Assembly (NCBI RefSeq): GCF_003112555.1
Contig: NZ_BEWB01000003.1
Span: 682,001 to 746,000 of the forward strand
DNA from: Streptomyces coelicoflavus
Lineage (GTDB): Bacteria; Actinomycetota; Actinomycetes; Streptomycetales; Streptomycetaceae
Direction: 5' to 3'
DNA length: 64,000 nucleotides
Positions 7,621-17,897 of this stretch are shown here, one piece after another. Numbering within the stretch: the stretch's first letter is position 1; the number at the start of each line of letters is the position of its first letter. The translations under genes and the position numbers were made by a program. Under the pieces are notes generated by a model. That model was not told the origin of the DNA. It ran no database searches and worked only from the letters and a program-made list of their open reading frames with translations.

Positions 7621-9357
7621 CTAGAACCCCCGCGTCCGCTTGGCCGCCCGGCGTCCCGCCGCACTCGCGGCGCCGGGCACCTTCAGGAAGAGCCGGGAGA
7701 TCTCGCCACCGAGGTTCACCCCGATCGCGATGGCCATCGCCAGGGCCACCGCGTTGGACAGCGAGAGCAGCCCCGAGTCGACCTCGCCCTGCGCGATGCC
7801 CAGCAGACCGAAGTAGGTCGCCGAACCGGGCAGCAGCGGCCCGATCGCCGCGGTCGTGTACGGCAGCGCCGACGCGAACCGGTAGCGGGACATCAGCTGC
7901 CCGAACAGGCCCACGAGCCCCGCCGCGGCGGCCGTGGAGGCCACCGGCGAGATGTCGCCGGCGTAGTGCATGGCGCCGTACACGCACCAGGCGATGCCGC
8001 CGTTCAGGGTCACCGCGAGGACGGTGGCCCGTTCCTGCTGGAGCAGGATCGCGAAGGCCAGCGACAGCAGCATCGAGGCGAAGATCTGCACGAACGGTTC
8101 GTCACCGGTGCCGAGCTTGGCGTCCGGATTCAGCTCGGCACCCAGCTGGACCCCGAAGTACAGCACCACCAGCACCCCGGCGACGATGCTGACGAAGAAG
8201 TACATGACCTCCAGCAGACGCGCCGCGGCGGTGATGTAGAACCCGGTCAGACCGTCCTGCACCCCCGCGACCAGCGCCCGCCCGGGCAGCAGGGCGAACA
8301 GCCCACCGGTGATGACCGCGGACGCCTTCACGTCGACGTGCGTCACCGTCAGCACGACGCCCATCGCGGCCGGCGGCATCGCGGCCACCGCGAACTGGTA
8401 GAACTCCGGCAGCCCGCGCCCGGCGCACAGCCACGCCAGCCGGTCGCCGAGCATCGAGCCGAACATCGCGGCGAAGAACACGGTCGCCCCGCCGCCGACG
8501 AGCAGCGAGGCCCCGCCCGCGAGCAGGCCGCTGGCCACCGTCAGCACCCAGGTGGGGTACGGGTGCCGGTTGCGGCGGATCTCCGCGAGGCGCCGGTAGG
8601 CCTCCTCCAGCGAGATGTTCGTGTCGGGGTCGCTGAGGTCGTCCACCAGGTGGAAGACGGCCGCGAGCCGCGTGTAGTCGGTGCCCCGGCGGCGCACCGT
8701 CCGCGAAGCCGTCACCGGGTCGTCGACGAGGGACGGCTGGTGGGAGATCGACAGCAGGGTGAAGGTGACGTTGGGCTCGCAGCGGTCCAGGCCGTAGGAG
8801 CGGCAGACGGCGAACATGGCCGCCTCCACGTCCTCGGCGCCCTCACCGCCCGCCAGCAGCAGCTCCCCGATGCGCAGCGTCAGGTCGAGCACGCGCGGCA
8901 CGGCGGGGCCGGTCTCGTCGTCGTGCTTCTGCGAGGGCTCGGGCGCGGGCCGCTCGGCCACCGGCATCCGGAGCATGGCGCGCATCCGGTCCTGCCACGG
9001 CACGTCCGCCAGGCTCACTGCCGGGAAGCCGCTCGCCGGGGTGAAGGCGGTCGGGGCGGTCCACGCGCTGTGGGTGCTCGGCATGGTGAACGCCGAGCCC
9101 TCGGTGTCCGCGGGCGTGGCCTGCGGCACCTCGAAGCCGTCGGGGAGCGAGAACTCCGAGGTCGTCTCGGCCTCGGTCCCGGCGTGTCGCGGGACGGCGA
9201 GCCCCTGCGGGATCTCGAACTCGGACGTCGTCGACGACTCGCCGTCGAGCGACGCCGCGATCCCACTGGGCTGCCGGAAGGCACTGCGGGCCTCGTCCGA
9301 CTGCGGCTTGGGCTCCTCCGCCTCCGTCACCTGCGCAACGCTCCCTGGTACCGACAC
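7621..9357 (-). CDS. ThrE-type threonine/serine exporter family protein
   Basis: 578 aa. Residues 1-135 are hydrophilic and poorly conserved. Residues 145-260 carry the soluble family block (LRIGELLLAGGEGAEDVEAAM, and SHQPSLVDDPVTASRTVRRRG). The rest is about ten transmembrane helices made of the two DUF1212-like and DUF3815-like halves fused, as in actinobacterial ThrE. The reference member exports L-threonine and L-serine by proton antiport; the substrate here is inferred. GTG 9357 follows GGAGG; a shorter start inside the variable N-terminus cannot be excluded. Its 3' end nearly meets the DedA gene. Confidence 0.85.
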   Translation of the reverse strand: MSVPGSVAQVTEAEEPKPQSDEARSAFRQPSGIAASLDGESSTTSEFEIPQGLAVPRHAGTEAETTSEFSLPDGFEVPQATPADTEGSAFTMPSTHSAWTAPTAFTPASGFPAVSLADVPWQDRMRAMLRMPVAERPAPEPSQKHDDETGPAVPRVLDLTLRIGELLLAGGEGAEDVEAAMFAVCRSYGLDRCEPNVTFTLLSISHQPSLVDDPVTASRTVRRRGTDYTRLAAVFHLVDDLSDPDTNISLEEAYRRLAEIRRNRHPYPTWVLTVASGLLAGGASLLVGGGATVFFAAMFGSMLGDRLAWLCAGRGLPEFYQFAVAAMPPAAMGVVLTVTHVDVKASAVITGGLFALLPGRALVAGVQDGLTGFYITAAARLLEVMYFFVSIVAGVLVVLYFGVQLGAELNPDAKLGTGDEPFVQIFASMLLSLAFAILLQQERATVLAVTLNGGIAWCVYGAMHYAGDISPVASTAAAAGLVGLFGQLMSRYRFASALPYTTAAIGPLLPGSATYFGLLGIAQGEVDSGLLSLSNAVALAMAIAIGVNLGGEISRLFLKVPGAASAAGRRAAKRTRGF

Positions 9358-9394
9358 ACCCTCCTGTTGACCTCAGTATGGTCACTCAAACACG

Positions 9395-9426
9395 AACGGG
9401 CCGCACGCGTGTGCGTGCGACCCGTT
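9395..9426 (-). terminator. Intrinsic terminator after ppa
   Basis: AACGGGCCGCACGC and its near-complement GCGTGCGACCCGTT form a 14-bp stem with one mismatch around a GTGT loop. It lies 18 bases past the ppa stop and before the thrE-type start, so it separates the two minus-strand genes. Confidence 0.75.
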
Positions 9427-9443
9427 ACGAGAGACCGGACTGC

Positions 9444-9935
9444 TCAGTGGCCGCCCTGGTCCTTGAAGCGCTTGTAGGACCGCTCGATCTCGGCCTCGGC
9501 GTCGGTGCGGCCGACCCAGTCGGCGCCCTCGACGGACTTGCCGGGCTCCAGGTCCTTGTAGACCTCGAAGAAGTGCTGGATCTCCAGGCGGTCGAACTCC
9601 GACACGTGGTGGATGTCACGCAGGTGCTCCACGCGCGGGTCGGTCGACGGCACGCACAGCAGCTTGTCGTCGCCGCCGGCCTCGTCCGTCATCCGGAACA
9701 TGCCGATCGCGCGGCAGCGGATGAGGCAGCCCGGGAAGGTCGGCTCGTCCAGGATGACCAGCGCGTCCAGCGGGTCGCCGTCCTCGCCGAGGGTGTTCTC
9801 GACGAAGCCGTAGTCGGTCGGGTAGGCGGTCGAGGTGAACAGGCGGCGGTCCAGGCGGATACGACCGGTCTCGTGGTCCACCTCGTACTTGTTCCGCGAA
9901 CCCTTCGGGATCTCGATCGTGACGTCGAACTCCAC
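9444..9935 (-). CDS. ppa: Inorganic pyrophosphatase
   Basis: 163 aa, family I soluble enzyme hydrolysing pyrophosphate to phosphate and pulling biosynthetic reactions forward. Metal-binding signature DGDPLDALV, with [26 protein letters not shown] and YKDLEPGK present. The reading frame extends to an ATG at 9950, but that ATGGAGGAG contains the ribosome site; GTG at 9935 ([12 protein letters not shown]) is correctly spaced and gives the usual length. Ends at a strong terminator. Divergent from the dac gene. Confidence 0.95.
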   Translation of the reverse strand: MEFDVTIEIPKGSRNKYEVDHETGRIRLDRRLFTSTAYPTDYGFVENTLGEDGDPLDALVILDEPTFPGCLIRCRAIGMFRMTDEAGGDDKLLCVPSTDPRVEHLRDIHHVSEFDRLEIQHFFEVYKDLEPGKSVEGADWVGRTDAEAEIERSYKRFKDQGGH

Positions 9936-10020
9936 CGGACGCTCCTCCATGATCAGCACATAGTTCTGGTGGTTAAGTGTCCCTCACGCAGGTGTGTGAT
10001 CGCGAAAGGGGCTGGTGACA

Positions 10021-11682
10021 GTGCCAGAGCTGAGGCCTTGGCGGACCGCGAGACCGCGTGTGGCGCGGGCCGCGGATGCCGTACGTCCCCGTCTGGCCCG
10101 CTTTGCCCGGGCCACCGGACCGCGGGTCACACGGTTCGCACGGGCCACGGCGCCACGGCTCACCCGGATCACGAGGCCGAAGACCTGGCAGTACACCGCC
10201 GGTGCCGCCACGGCCGGGCTGGCACTGGCCGCCGGTGTGGTGACCGCCGCCGGCCCCTGGGACTCCACGGGTCAGCGTACGGCCGAGCGGGACCGGGCCG
10301 TCGCGCTGGACCACACGGGTGGCGCAGATCACGGCCACGGAGCCGAGGCTTCCGGTACGGCGCCCGGTTCGCCCCGTCCCGCGCCCAGCGCCGGGGCCGT
10401 ACTGACCGGCCTGGGCGGCACCACCACGCCGGGCGGCGTCAAGGCCGCACCCGGCACCGGGAACCTCGCGGACCTCCTCGACCCGCTGCTCAAGGACGAC
10501 CCCGCGCTCGGCGGGCACCGCGCGGCCGCCGTCGTCGACCTCACCACCGGCAAGCGCCTGTACGGCCTCGACTCCGACGCCGCCCTCACCCCCGCGTCCA
10601 CCACCAAGATCGCCACCGCCGTCGCCGCCCTCACCGCCATGGGCCCCGACCACCGCCTCACCACCCGCACCGCCCTGGAGCCCGACACCGGCGAACTCGT
10701 CCTGGTCGGCGGCGGCGACCCCACCCTCACCGCCCGCGAGGACGACGGGGGCACCTCCCGCTCATGGGGGTCCCCCCGCGCGAGCGAAGCCGGGAGCGGG
10801 GGAGGAGCCGGGAGCGGGGGAGGCCCCGCCAGCCTGCGCACCCTCGCCGAGAAGACCGCCGCCGCCCTGAAGAAGCGCGACGTGCGCAAGGTGACCCTGT
10901 CGTACGACACGACGCTCTACGCCGGCCCGGACCTGCACCCGATCGGCGTCAACGAGAACCTGGCCCGCGTCACCGCGCTGATGGCCGACGAGGGCCGCAC
11001 CGACGACTCCACCAGCGGCCCCGCCCCGCGCGTCCCCGACCCGGCGGCGGCCGCCGCCCGCACCTTCGCGGACCTCCTGAAGCAGCACGGCATCACCGCC
11101 TCGCCCCCCGGCCCCTCCAAGGCCACGGGCCGCGCCACCACCCTCGCCACCGTCTCTTCGCCCCCGCTGTCGGCCCTCGTCGAGCGGATGCTGACCAACA
11201 GCGACAACGACCTCGCCGAGGCCCTGGCCCGCCACACCGCCGTGGCGACCGGCAAACGCGCCGACTTCGCCGGGGCGGGAGCCGCCGTCACGGCCCGCCT
11301 GAAGCAGCTCGGCCTGCCGGTGGACGGAGCGCGGTTCCACGACGGAAGCGGCCTCGACCGCACCGACCTGATCACCCCCGACCTGCTCACCGCCCTGCTG
11401 ACCGAGGCGGCCGACCCCGCCCGCCCCCAGCTCCGCGCGGTGCTCACCGGCCTCCCCGTCGCCCACTTCACCGGCACACTGGCCGGCCGTTACACGGACG
11501 GCGCAGCGGGCCTCGTCCGCGCCAAGACCGGCACCCTCACCGGCGTGAACACCCTCGCCGGCACGATCACCACCCCGGACGGCCACCTCCTCGGCTTCGC
11601 CTTCCTGGCCAACGGCACGACGGACCCGTACACGGCCCAGGCGACCCTGGACAGAGCGGCGACGGCGCTGGCGTCCCCGTAA
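10021..11682 (+). CDS. dacB: D-alanyl-D-alanine carboxypeptidase/endopeptidase (PBP4 type)
   Basis: 553 aa. An Arg-rich cytoplasmic N-terminus of about 55 residues leads into one hydrophobic segment (AGAATAGLALAAGVVTAA), then an extracytoplasmic S13 peptidase domain. Active-site motifs are ASTTKIATA (SxxK), SDNDLAEA (SxN) and RAKTGTLTG (KTG). It trims or cuts peptidoglycan cross-links. A 30-residue Gly/Ser-rich insert after PTLTAR coincides with an interspersed DNA repeat and is absent from the expected family layout. GTG 10021 was taken; GTG 10015 is also possible since AAGGGG (10006-10011) suits either. Divergent from ppa. Confidence 0.92.
   Translation: MPELRPWRTARPRVARAADAVRPRLARFARATGPRVTRFARATAPRLTRITRPKTWQYTAGAATAGLALAAGVVTAAGPWDSTGQRTAERDRAVALDHTGGADHGHGAEASGTAPGSPRPAPSAGAVLTGLGGTTTPGGVKAAPGTGNLADLLDPLLKDDPALGGHRAAAVVDLTTGKRLYGLDSDAALTPASTTKIATAVAALTAMGPDHRLTTRTALEPDTGELVLVGGGDPTLTAREDDGGTSRSWGSPRASEAGSGGGAGSGGGPASLRTLAEKTAAALKKRDVRKVTLSYDTTLYAGPDLHPIGVNENLARVTALMADEGRTDDSTSGPAPRVPDPAAAAARTFADLLKQHGITASPPGPSKATGRATTLATVSSPPLSALVERMLTNSDNDLAEALARHTAVATGKRADFAGAGAAVTARLKQLGLPVDGARFHDGSGLDRTDLITPDLLTALLTEAADPARPQLRAVLTGLPVAHFTGTLAGRYTDGAAGLVRAKTGTLTGVNTLAGTITTPDGHLLGFAFLANGTTDPYTAQATLDRAATALASP
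10747..10830. repeat. GC-rich interspersed repeat inserted in frame in dac
   Basis: The minus strand here reads CGGCTTCGCTCGCGCGGGG followed by GGACCCCCAT, a block also seen inside the MITE-like element (about 2204-2236) and related to the repeats at 11703 and 41756. It contains a 15-bp tandem duplication (CCGGGAGCGGGGGAG, twice within about 10790-10824). Its length keeps the dac frame open and adds about 30 Gly/Ser-rich residues. Confidence 0.7.
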
Positions 11683-11702
11683 CTGCGGGCAGTCGTGCCT
11701 CC

Positions 11703-11817
11703 CCCAGTGCCTGAACGGCCTGGGTGGTACCCCCAGGGCGGCACGGGTGGGCGGTGGGGGCACCTCCCGCTCGAGCGAAGCCGAGAGTGGGGGAGGCACC
11801 CCGCAACGCCGGGCCGC
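11703..11817 (-). repeat. About 115-bp interspersed repeat, copy A
   Basis: Read on the minus strand this intergenic block matches bases 41756-41870 on the plus strand through most of its length: GCGGCCCGGCGTTGC, then CTCCCCCACTCTCGGCTTCG, then CGCCCACCCGTGCCGCC and CCCAGGCC, with small differences between. It can fold as a long GC hairpin and fills most of the gap between dac and the metalloprotease gene. Confidence 0.75.
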
Positions 11818-11889
11818 GATCTCACCCCCGCCCGTACAGCGCCCCCGCACGACTGCCCCCCAGCGGCAGCGCTCCCGTACCGTTGACCC

Positions 11890-13017
11890 ATGACGAGCAT
11901 CGGCGCAAATTCCGGCATGGTCGACTGGAACCTCGCGGTGGCGACCGCGACCCGGCTCGTACGGCCGGGCCCCGAGGTGAGCCGCGACGAGGCCCGGGCC
12001 GTCGTCGCCGAACTCCGCCGCCATGCCAAGTCCTCGGAGGAGCACGTCCGCGGCTTCACCCGGATGGGCACCGAGGAGACCCACGACACCCCCCTCCTGG
12101 TGGTCGACCGTCCCGGCTGGGTCCGGGCGAACGTCGCCGGGTTCCGGGAACTGCTCAAACCCCTGCTGGAGAAGATGCAGGAGCGGCGCGGCGGCGGCGC
12201 GGGCAACGCGGTCCTCGGCGCCGTCGGCGGCAAGGTCACCGGCGTCGAGCTGGGCATGCTGCTGTCGTTCCTGTCCTCCCGCGTGCTCGGCCAGTACGAG
12301 ACGTTCGCCCCCGCCACCCGGGAACTCCCCGCCGGCGCGAACGGCGGCGGCCGGCTGCTCCTCGTCGCGCCGAACATCGTGCACGTGGAGCGCGAACTCG
12401 ACGTCGAGCCGCACGACTTCCGCCTGTGGGTGACCCTGCACGAGGAGACGCACCGCACGCAGTTCACCGCCGTGCCCTGGCTGCGCGACCACCTCGAGGG
12501 CGAAATCCAGTCGTTCCTGGCCGAGACCGACGTGGACCCGATGACCGTGCTCGAACGGGTCCGCGAGGCCGCCCAGTCGCTGGCCGGGGGCCGTCCCGAG
12601 GCGGAGGAGGACGACGGCGGCCGCTCGCTCGTGGAGCTGGTGCAGACCCCCGCCCAGCGGGAGGTGCTCGGCCGCCTGACCGCCGTGATGTCCCTGCTGG
12701 AGGGGCACGCCGACTTCGTGATGGACGGCGTCGGGCCGGCGGTCGTGCCGAGCGTCGGGGAGATCCGCGAGAAGTTCCAGCAGCGTCGCGCCAAGGGCGC
12801 CTCCCGCCTCGACATGGCGCTGCGCAAGCTGCTCGGCCTGGACGCCAAGCTCCGCCAGTACCGGGACGGCGAACGCTTCGTCCGGGCCGTCGTCGACGAG
12901 TGCGGCATGGACGGCTTCAACCGCGTCTGGACCTCGCCCAACACGCTCCCCACCAAGGCGGAGATCGCCAAACCGGCGGACTGGATCGCGCGGGTGCACC
13001 GCAAGCCGGAGGCGTGA
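11890..13017 (+). CDS. Zinc-dependent metalloprotease-like protein (DUF2342)
   Basis: 375 aa. Contains HEETHRTQF, an HExxH zinc motif near residues 184-188, and a later EGHADFVMD that probably gives the third ligand. Hallmarks of the actinobacterial DUF2342 family, once named coenzyme F420 biosynthesis-associated, are the N-terminal DWNLAVATATRLV and LLVVDRPGWVRAN. No signal peptide, so cytoplasmic. Its place between dac and tilS is conserved in actinobacteria as I recall. Substrate unknown. ATG 11890 chosen as the first start after the intergenic repeat. Confidence 0.85.
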   Translation: MTSIGANSGMVDWNLAVATATRLVRPGPEVSRDEARAVVAELRRHAKSSEEHVRGFTRMGTEETHDTPLLVVDRPGWVRANVAGFRELLKPLLEKMQERRGGGAGNAVLGAVGGKVTGVELGMLLSFLSSRVLGQYETFAPATRELPAGANGGGRLLLVAPNIVHVERELDVEPHDFRLWVTLHEETHRTQFTAVPWLRDHLEGEIQSFLAETDVDPMTVLERVREAAQSLAGGRPEAEEDDGGRSLVELVQTPAQREVLGRLTAVMSLLEGHADFVMDGVGPAVVPSVGEIREKFQQRRAKGASRLDMALRKLLGLDAKLRQYRDGERFVRAVVDECGMDGFNRVWTSPNTLPTKAEIAKPADWIARVHRKPEA

Positions 13018-13209
13018 GCCGCGCGGGCGGGGCGTGAAACGATTCCGGCCGACGGCAGTCGAACGACCCTCCAATCACCCGTCCGAGGGACCGTGAGGCT
13101 TCGGCAGGCGTGCGATGCTCGGGGAACGGCCCGTTTCTGTCACCATCTACACACTCTGCGTGACCGAACCTCGGGTTCACCCCCGACAACTTCATGAAGG
13201 GCACCGGAC

Positions 13210-14268
13210 ATGGGTCCCCATCCTGCGGTCGCGGCGATACGCCTGGCGGTCCGCCGCGTCCTCCACGACATCCTCACCGAACTGAACACTCCGGCCGGCG
13301 TCCCCGCCGCGACGGCCGCCGGACGCACGCCCGAGGGCGCGTCCGGACTCCCCGACTCCCCGCTCGTCCTCGTGGCGTGCTCCGGCGGCGCCGACTCCAT
13401 GGCGCTCGCCTCGGCCCTCGCCTTCGAGGCGCCCCGGCTCGGCATCCGCGCCGGCGGCGTCACCGTCGACCACGGCCTCCAGCACGGCTCCGACCTGCGC
13501 GCCGAAGAGGTCGTCCTGCGCCTGCGCGAACTCGGCCTCGGTCCGGTGGAGGCCACCGCCGTGACCGTCGGCCGCGAGGGCGGCCCGGAAGCGGCCGCCC
13601 GCGACGCCCGCTACGCCGCACTGGACGACGCCGCCGCCCGCCACGGCGCCGCCGCGGTCCTGCTCGGCCACACCCGCGACGACCAGGCCGAGACCGTCCT
13701 GCTGGGCCTCGCCCGCGGCTCCGGCATCCGCTCCCTGTCGGGCATGGCCGCGGTCTCGGGGGCCGACGGCCGTTACCGGCGCCCCTTCCTCCAGGTCGAC
13801 CGGCAGACCGCCCGCAAGGCCTGCATGGTCCAGTCCCTCCCCGTCTGGGACGACCCCCACAACGCCGACCCCGCCTACACCCGCTCCCGGCTGCGCCACG
13901 AGGGCCTGCCCGCCCTGGAGAAGGCGCTCGGCAAGGGAGTCGTCGAGGCCCTCGCCCGTACGGCCCAACTCTCCCGGGACGACGCCGACGCCCTCGACAC
14001 CTGGGCCCGCCAGGCCGAGGCCGGCGTCCGCGACTCCACCGGCGGACTGGAGTGCGCGGGGCTCTACGCCCTGCCGCCCGCCGTACGCCGCCGGATCCTG
14101 CGCCGCGCCGCCCTCGATGCGGGCGCCCCTGGCGGCGCGCTGTTCGCCCGTCACATCGAGGAAGTCGACCGGCTGATCACCGGCTGGCGCGGTCAGGGGG
14201 CCATCAACCTCCCCGGCAAAGTCGTCGCCCGGCGGCAGGGTGGCAGACTGGTGATTCGGCAAGGCTGA
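13210..14268 (+). CDS. tilS: tRNA(Ile)-lysidine synthase
   Basis: 352 aa. It joins lysine to cytidine-34 of tRNA-Ile(CAU), changing both its codon reading and charging. The ATP pyrophosphatase P-loop SGGADS is at about residues 58-63, and the family strand [22 protein letters not shown] follows. An Ala/Thr-rich loop precedes the P-loop. ATG 13210 has GAAGGG upstream. It lies 73 bp before hpt and probably shares a transcript with it, an arrangement (tilS-hpt-ftsH) common to many bacteria. Confidence 0.95.
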   Translation: MGPHPAVAAIRLAVRRVLHDILTELNTPAGVPAATAAGRTPEGASGLPDSPLVLVACSGGADSMALASALAFEAPRLGIRAGGVTVDHGLQHGSDLRAEEVVLRLRELGLGPVEATAVTVGREGGPEAAARDARYAALDDAAARHGAAAVLLGHTRDDQAETVLLGLARGSGIRSLSGMAAVSGADGRYRRPFLQVDRQTARKACMVQSLPVWDDPHNADPAYTRSRLRHEGLPALEKALGKGVVEALARTAQLSRDDADALDTWARQAEAGVRDSTGGLECAGLYALPPAVRRRILRRAALDAGAPGGALFARHIEEVDRLITGWRGQGAINLPGKVVARRQGGRLVIRQG

Positions 14269-14341
14269 ATCCGGACCTCCCACCGATCCGCGCACGGATC
14301 GCCGGGACGCTCCGGAGTGGCCGGTGGGACGACCGAAAGTG

Positions 14342-14902
14342 ATGCGGGTGGACGCGAACGACATGGGTGCCGACCTCGAGAAGGTGCTCATCACCAAGGA
14401 AGAGATCGACGCGAAGCTGGCCGAGCTGGCCGCGAAGATCGACGCGGAGTACGCGGGCAAGGACCTGCTCATCGTCGGCGTGCTCAAGGGCGCCGTGATG
14501 GTCATGGCCGACCTGGCGCGCACGCTGTCCACCCCCGTCACGATGGACTGGATGGCGGTGTCCTCGTACGGCGCGGGCACCCAGTCCTCCGGCGTGGTGC
14601 GGATCCTCAAGGACCTCGACACCGACATCAAGGGCCGCCACGTCCTGATCGTCGAGGACATCATCGACTCCGGCCTGACCCTGTCCTGGCTGATCTCCAA
14701 CCTCGGCTCGCGCGAGCCCGCCTCCCTCAAGGTGTGCACGCTGCTGCGCAAGCCCGACGCCGCGAAGGTCGCCATCGACGTGGAGTGGGTCGGCTTCGAC
14801 ATCCCCAACGAGTTCGTCGTCGGCTACGGCCTCGACTACGCCGAGAAGTACCGCAACCTTCCGTTCGTCGGTACGCTCGCGCCCCACGTGTACGGCGGCT
14901 GA
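14342..14902 (+). CDS. hpt: Hypoxanthine(-guanine) phosphoribosyltransferase
   Basis: 186 aa. Transfers phosphoribose from PRPP to hypoxanthine or guanine for purine salvage. The PRPP motif is [14 protein letters not shown]; the substrate loop [11 protein letters not shown] and the C-terminal [15 protein letters not shown] are typical. ATG 14342 was taken; GTG 14339 and GTG 14324 (with GGAG at 14314-14317) are alternatives adding 1 or 6 residues. Situated between tilS and ftsH. Confidence 0.95.
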   Translation: MRVDANDMGADLEKVLITKEEIDAKLAELAAKIDAEYAGKDLLIVGVLKGAVMVMADLARTLSTPVTMDWMAVSSYGAGTQSSGVVRILKDLDTDIKGRHVLIVEDIIDSGLTLSWLISNLGSREPASLKVCTLLRKPDAAKVAIDVEWVGFDIPNEFVVGYGLDYAEKYRNLPFVGTLAPHVYGG

Positions 14903-15097
14903 CGCGGCCCCGCAGCCGGTTCCACGGCGTTCGGGCGGGCCACCGGGAACCCCTGGGGCCCCCGCGCCGTTGGAGCATGCAGACGGGACGTCGGCCCGCC
15001 CGTGCGGCTCAGGGCCGCCACGCTGGGGTACCGTCAGAAGAACTGTCTTATCAAACTCACTATGGCAGGAGGGACGGGGCGACACCGCTCCGTGTGG

Positions 15098-17137
15098 ATG
15101 GACGTGAAGCGATACTTCCGTGGGCCAATCATGTGGATCGTGCTGGCCGTCCTTGCCGTGGTCGTGTTGATGCAGGTCGTGGGCTCGTCCGGCGGCTACA
15201 AGACGGTGGACACGGGCCAGGTCGTCCAGGCGATCAACGACAACAGGGTCGAGTCGGCCAAGCTGACCACCGGCGACGAGCAGAACATCAAGGTTCAGCT
15301 CAAGGACGGCCAGAAGGTCGAAGGCAGCTCGAAGATCCAGGCGAGCTACATCGGCGACCAGGGCGTGACCCTCGCCAACACACTTCAGAACAAGTACCAG
15401 GACAAGCAGATCCCCGACGGCTACACCGTTTCGCCGTCGAAGCAGAACCCGTTCGTCGGACTGCTGATCACCCTGCTTCCCTTCGTCCTCATCGTGGTCA
15501 TCTTCCTGTTCCTGATGAACCAGATGCAGGGCGGCGGCTCCCGCGTCATGAACTTCGGCAAGTCCAAGGCGAAGCTCATCACCAAGGACACCCCGAAGAC
15601 GACGTTCTCCGACGTCGCCGGGTCCGACGAGGCCGTCGAGGAACTCCACGAGATCAAGGAGTTCCTCCAGGAGCCGGCCAAGTTCCAGGCCGTCGGCGCC
15701 AAGATCCCCAAGGGCGTGCTGCTGTACGGCCCGCCCGGCACCGGCAAGACGCTGCTCGCGCGAGCCGTCGCGGGCGAGGCCGGCGTGCCGTTCTACTCGA
15801 TCTCCGGTTCCGACTTCGTCGAGATGTTCGTCGGTGTCGGTGCCTCCCGGGTGCGCGACCTGTTCGAGCAGGCCAAGGCGAACGCCCCGGCCATCGTCTT
15901 CGTCGACGAGATCGACGCGGTCGGCCGCCACCGCGGCGCCGGCCTCGGCGGCGGTCACGACGAGCGCGAGCAGACGCTGAACCAGCTGCTCGTCGAGATG
16001 GACGGCTTCGACGTCAAGGGCGGCGTGATCCTCATCGCCGCGACGAACCGGCCCGACATCCTCGACCCGGCGCTGCTGCGCCCCGGCCGCTTCGACCGGC
16101 AGATCGCCGTCGACCGCCCGGACATGCAGGGCCGTCTGGAGATCCTCAAGGTCCACCAGAAGGGCAAGCCGGTCGCGCCCGACGTCGACCTGTCGGCCGT
16201 CGCCCGCCGTACGCCCGGCATGACCGGCGCCGACCTGGCCAACGTGCTGAACGAGGCCGCGCTGCTGACGGCCCGCAGCGACAAGAAGCTGGTCGACAAC
16301 CACATGCTGGACGAGGCGATCGACCGTGTGGTCGCGGGCCCGCAGAAGCGGACCCGGATCATGTCGGACAAGGAGAAGAAGATCACCGCGTACCACGAGG
16401 GCGGTCACGCCCTGGTCGCGGCGGCCTCACCGAACTCCGACCCGGTCCACAAGATCACGATCCTGTCCAGAGGCCGGGCCCTCGGCTACACGATGGTGCT
16501 CCCGGACGAGGACAAGTACTCGACCACGCGCAACGAGATGCTCGACCAGCTCGCCTACATGCTGGGCGGCCGCGCGGCCGAGGAGCTCGTCTTCCACGAC
16601 CCGACGACGGGCGCGGCCAACGACATCGAGAAGGCCACCGGCCTGGCCCGCGCGATGGTCACCCAGTACGGCATGACCGAGCGTCTCGGCGCGATCAAGT
16701 TCGGCGGCGACAACAGCGAGCCGTTCCTCGGCCGTGAGATGGCTCACCAGCGCGACTACTCGGAAGAGATCGCCGCGCTGGTGGACGAAGAGGTCAAGAA
16801 GCTCATCGAGACGGCGCACAACGAGGCCTGGGAGATCCTGGTCGAGAACCGCGACGTCCTCGACAACCTCGTCCTCGCGCTGCTGGAGAAGGAGACGCTG
16901 GGCAAGGAGGAGATCGCCGAGGTCTTCGCCCAGATCGTCAAGCGCCCGGCCCGGCCCGCCTGGACCGGCTCCTCCCGCCGCACGCCCTCGACCCGTCCGC
17001 CGGTGCTCTCCCCGAAGGAGCTCGCCCTGACGAACGGTGCGAACGGCGCGACGGCGGCGATCTCCACCACCAAGAGCACCACGGCGGAGCCCGCCCCGGC
17101 ACCCGAGCGGGCCCCGGAGGACCGCCCGGAGAGCTGA
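15098..17137 (+). CDS. ftsH: ATP-dependent zinc metalloprotease FtsH
   Basis: 679 aa, membrane-anchored AAA+ protease. Hydrophobic segments at about 11-28 and 120-140 flank an extracytoplasmic domain; Walker A GPPGTGKT is at 211-218, Walker B IVFVDEID follows, the second region of homology ends LLRPGRFDR, and the zinc site HEGGH is at 433-437. The last 60 residues are a Pro/Ala/Thr-rich tail. It degrades unassembled membrane proteins and short-lived regulators. ATG 15098 ([10 protein letters not shown]) matches the usual family start, although an upstream ATG at 15062 is in frame. Followed by a strong terminator. Confidence 0.96.
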   Translation: MDVKRYFRGPIMWIVLAVLAVVVLMQVVGSSGGYKTVDTGQVVQAINDNRVESAKLTTGDEQNIKVQLKDGQKVEGSSKIQASYIGDQGVTLANTLQNKYQDKQIPDGYTVSPSKQNPFVGLLITLLPFVLIVVIFLFLMNQMQGGGSRVMNFGKSKAKLITKDTPKTTFSDVAGSDEAVEELHEIKEFLQEPAKFQAVGAKIPKGVLLYGPPGTGKTLLARAVAGEAGVPFYSISGSDFVEMFVGVGASRVRDLFEQAKANAPAIVFVDEIDAVGRHRGAGLGGGHDEREQTLNQLLVEMDGFDVKGGVILIAATNRPDILDPALLRPGRFDRQIAVDRPDMQGRLEILKVHQKGKPVAPDVDLSAVARRTPGMTGADLANVLNEAALLTARSDKKLVDNHMLDEAIDRVVAGPQKRTRIMSDKEKKITAYHEGGHALVAAASPNSDPVHKITILSRGRALGYTMVLPDEDKYSTTRNEMLDQLAYMLGGRAAEELVFHDPTTGAANDIEKATGLARAMVTQYGMTERLGAIKFGGDNSEPFLGREMAHQRDYSEEIAALVDEEVKKLIETAHNEAWEILVENRDVLDNLVLALLEKETLGKEEIAEVFAQIVKRPARPAWTGSSRRTPSTRPPVLSPKELALTNGANGATAAISTTKSTTAEPAPAPERAPEDRPES

Positions 17138-17174
17138 CCTCCGCACGCTCCCGGCCCCACCGGGCCCGGAATGT

Positions 17175-17215
17175 ATGCCGCACCCCCCAGGTTCTAGCCT
17201 TGGGGGGTGCGGCAT
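17175..17215 (+). terminator. Terminator between ftsH and folE
   Basis: ATGCCGCACCCCCCA at 17175-17189 pairs perfectly with 17201-17215, a 15-bp stem with an 11-base loop. It lies 37 bases past the ftsH stop and 43 bases before the folE start, so folE needs its own promoter or readthrough. No U-tract follows, as is common in Streptomyces. Confidence 0.8.
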
Positions 17216-17258
17216 TTCGGTATGCCGTTCGCAGGACGTATCAGGAACGAGGCATCAG

Positions 17259-17864
17259 ATGACCGACCCCGTGACGCTGGACGGCGAGGGCCAGATCGGC
17301 GAGTTCGACGAGAAGCGGGCCGAGAACGCCGTACGCGAACTGCTCATCGCGGTCGGTGAGGACCCGGACCGCGAGGGCCTGAGGGAGACTCCGGGGCGTG
17401 TGGCGCGGGCGTACAAGGAGATATTCGCCGGCCTGTGGCAGGAGCCGGAGGACGTGCTGACGACGACGTTCGACCTCGGACACGACGAGATGGTCCTCGT
17501 GAAGGACATCGAGGTGTTCTCGACCTGTGAGCATCATCTGGTGCCGTTCCGCGGAGTGGCGCACGTCGGTTACATCCCGTCCACCAGCGGGAAGATCACC
17601 GGCCTGTCCAAGCTGGCCCGGCTCGTCGACGTCTACGCCCGCCGCCCCCAGGTGCAGGAACGTCTCACCACGCAGATCGCGGACTCCCTGATGGAGATCC
17701 TCGAGCCGCGCGGAGTGATCGTCGTGGTCGAGTGCGAGCACATGTGCATGTCGATGCGGGGCATCCGCAAGCCCGGCGCGAAGACCCTCACCTCGGCCGT
17801 GCGGGGTCAGCTGCGGGACGTCGCCACGCGCAACGAGGCGATGAGCCTGATCATGGCGCGCTGA
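17259..17864 (+). CDS. folE: GTP cyclohydrolase I
   Basis: 201 aa. Opens GTP to dihydroneopterin triphosphate, the first step of folate synthesis. The zinc and active-site motifs [11 protein letters not shown] and [10 protein letters not shown] are intact, as is [15 protein letters not shown] 17259 was chosen by length and homology. It converges on the minus-strand folate genes, so pterin synthesis here is split between two transcription units facing each other. Confidence 0.96.
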   Translation: MTDPVTLDGEGQIGEFDEKRAENAVRELLIAVGEDPDREGLRETPGRVARAYKEIFAGLWQEPEDVLTTTFDLGHDEMVLVKDIEVFSTCEHHLVPFRGVAHVGYIPSTSGKITGLSKLARLVDVYARRPQVQERLTTQIADSLMEILEPRGVIVVVECEHMCMSMRGIRKPGAKTLTSAVRGQLRDVATRNEAMSLIMAR

Positions 17865-17897
17865 GAGGGCGTGCCGCCGCGGGGCGGGGCGGGCGCG

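Noticed and set aside
14204..16408. 734-codon minus-strand open frame across hpt and ftsH
   Set aside because: Antisense shadow of strongly biased genes; its composition (Arg, Val, His, Asp, Leu only) is typical of such frames.
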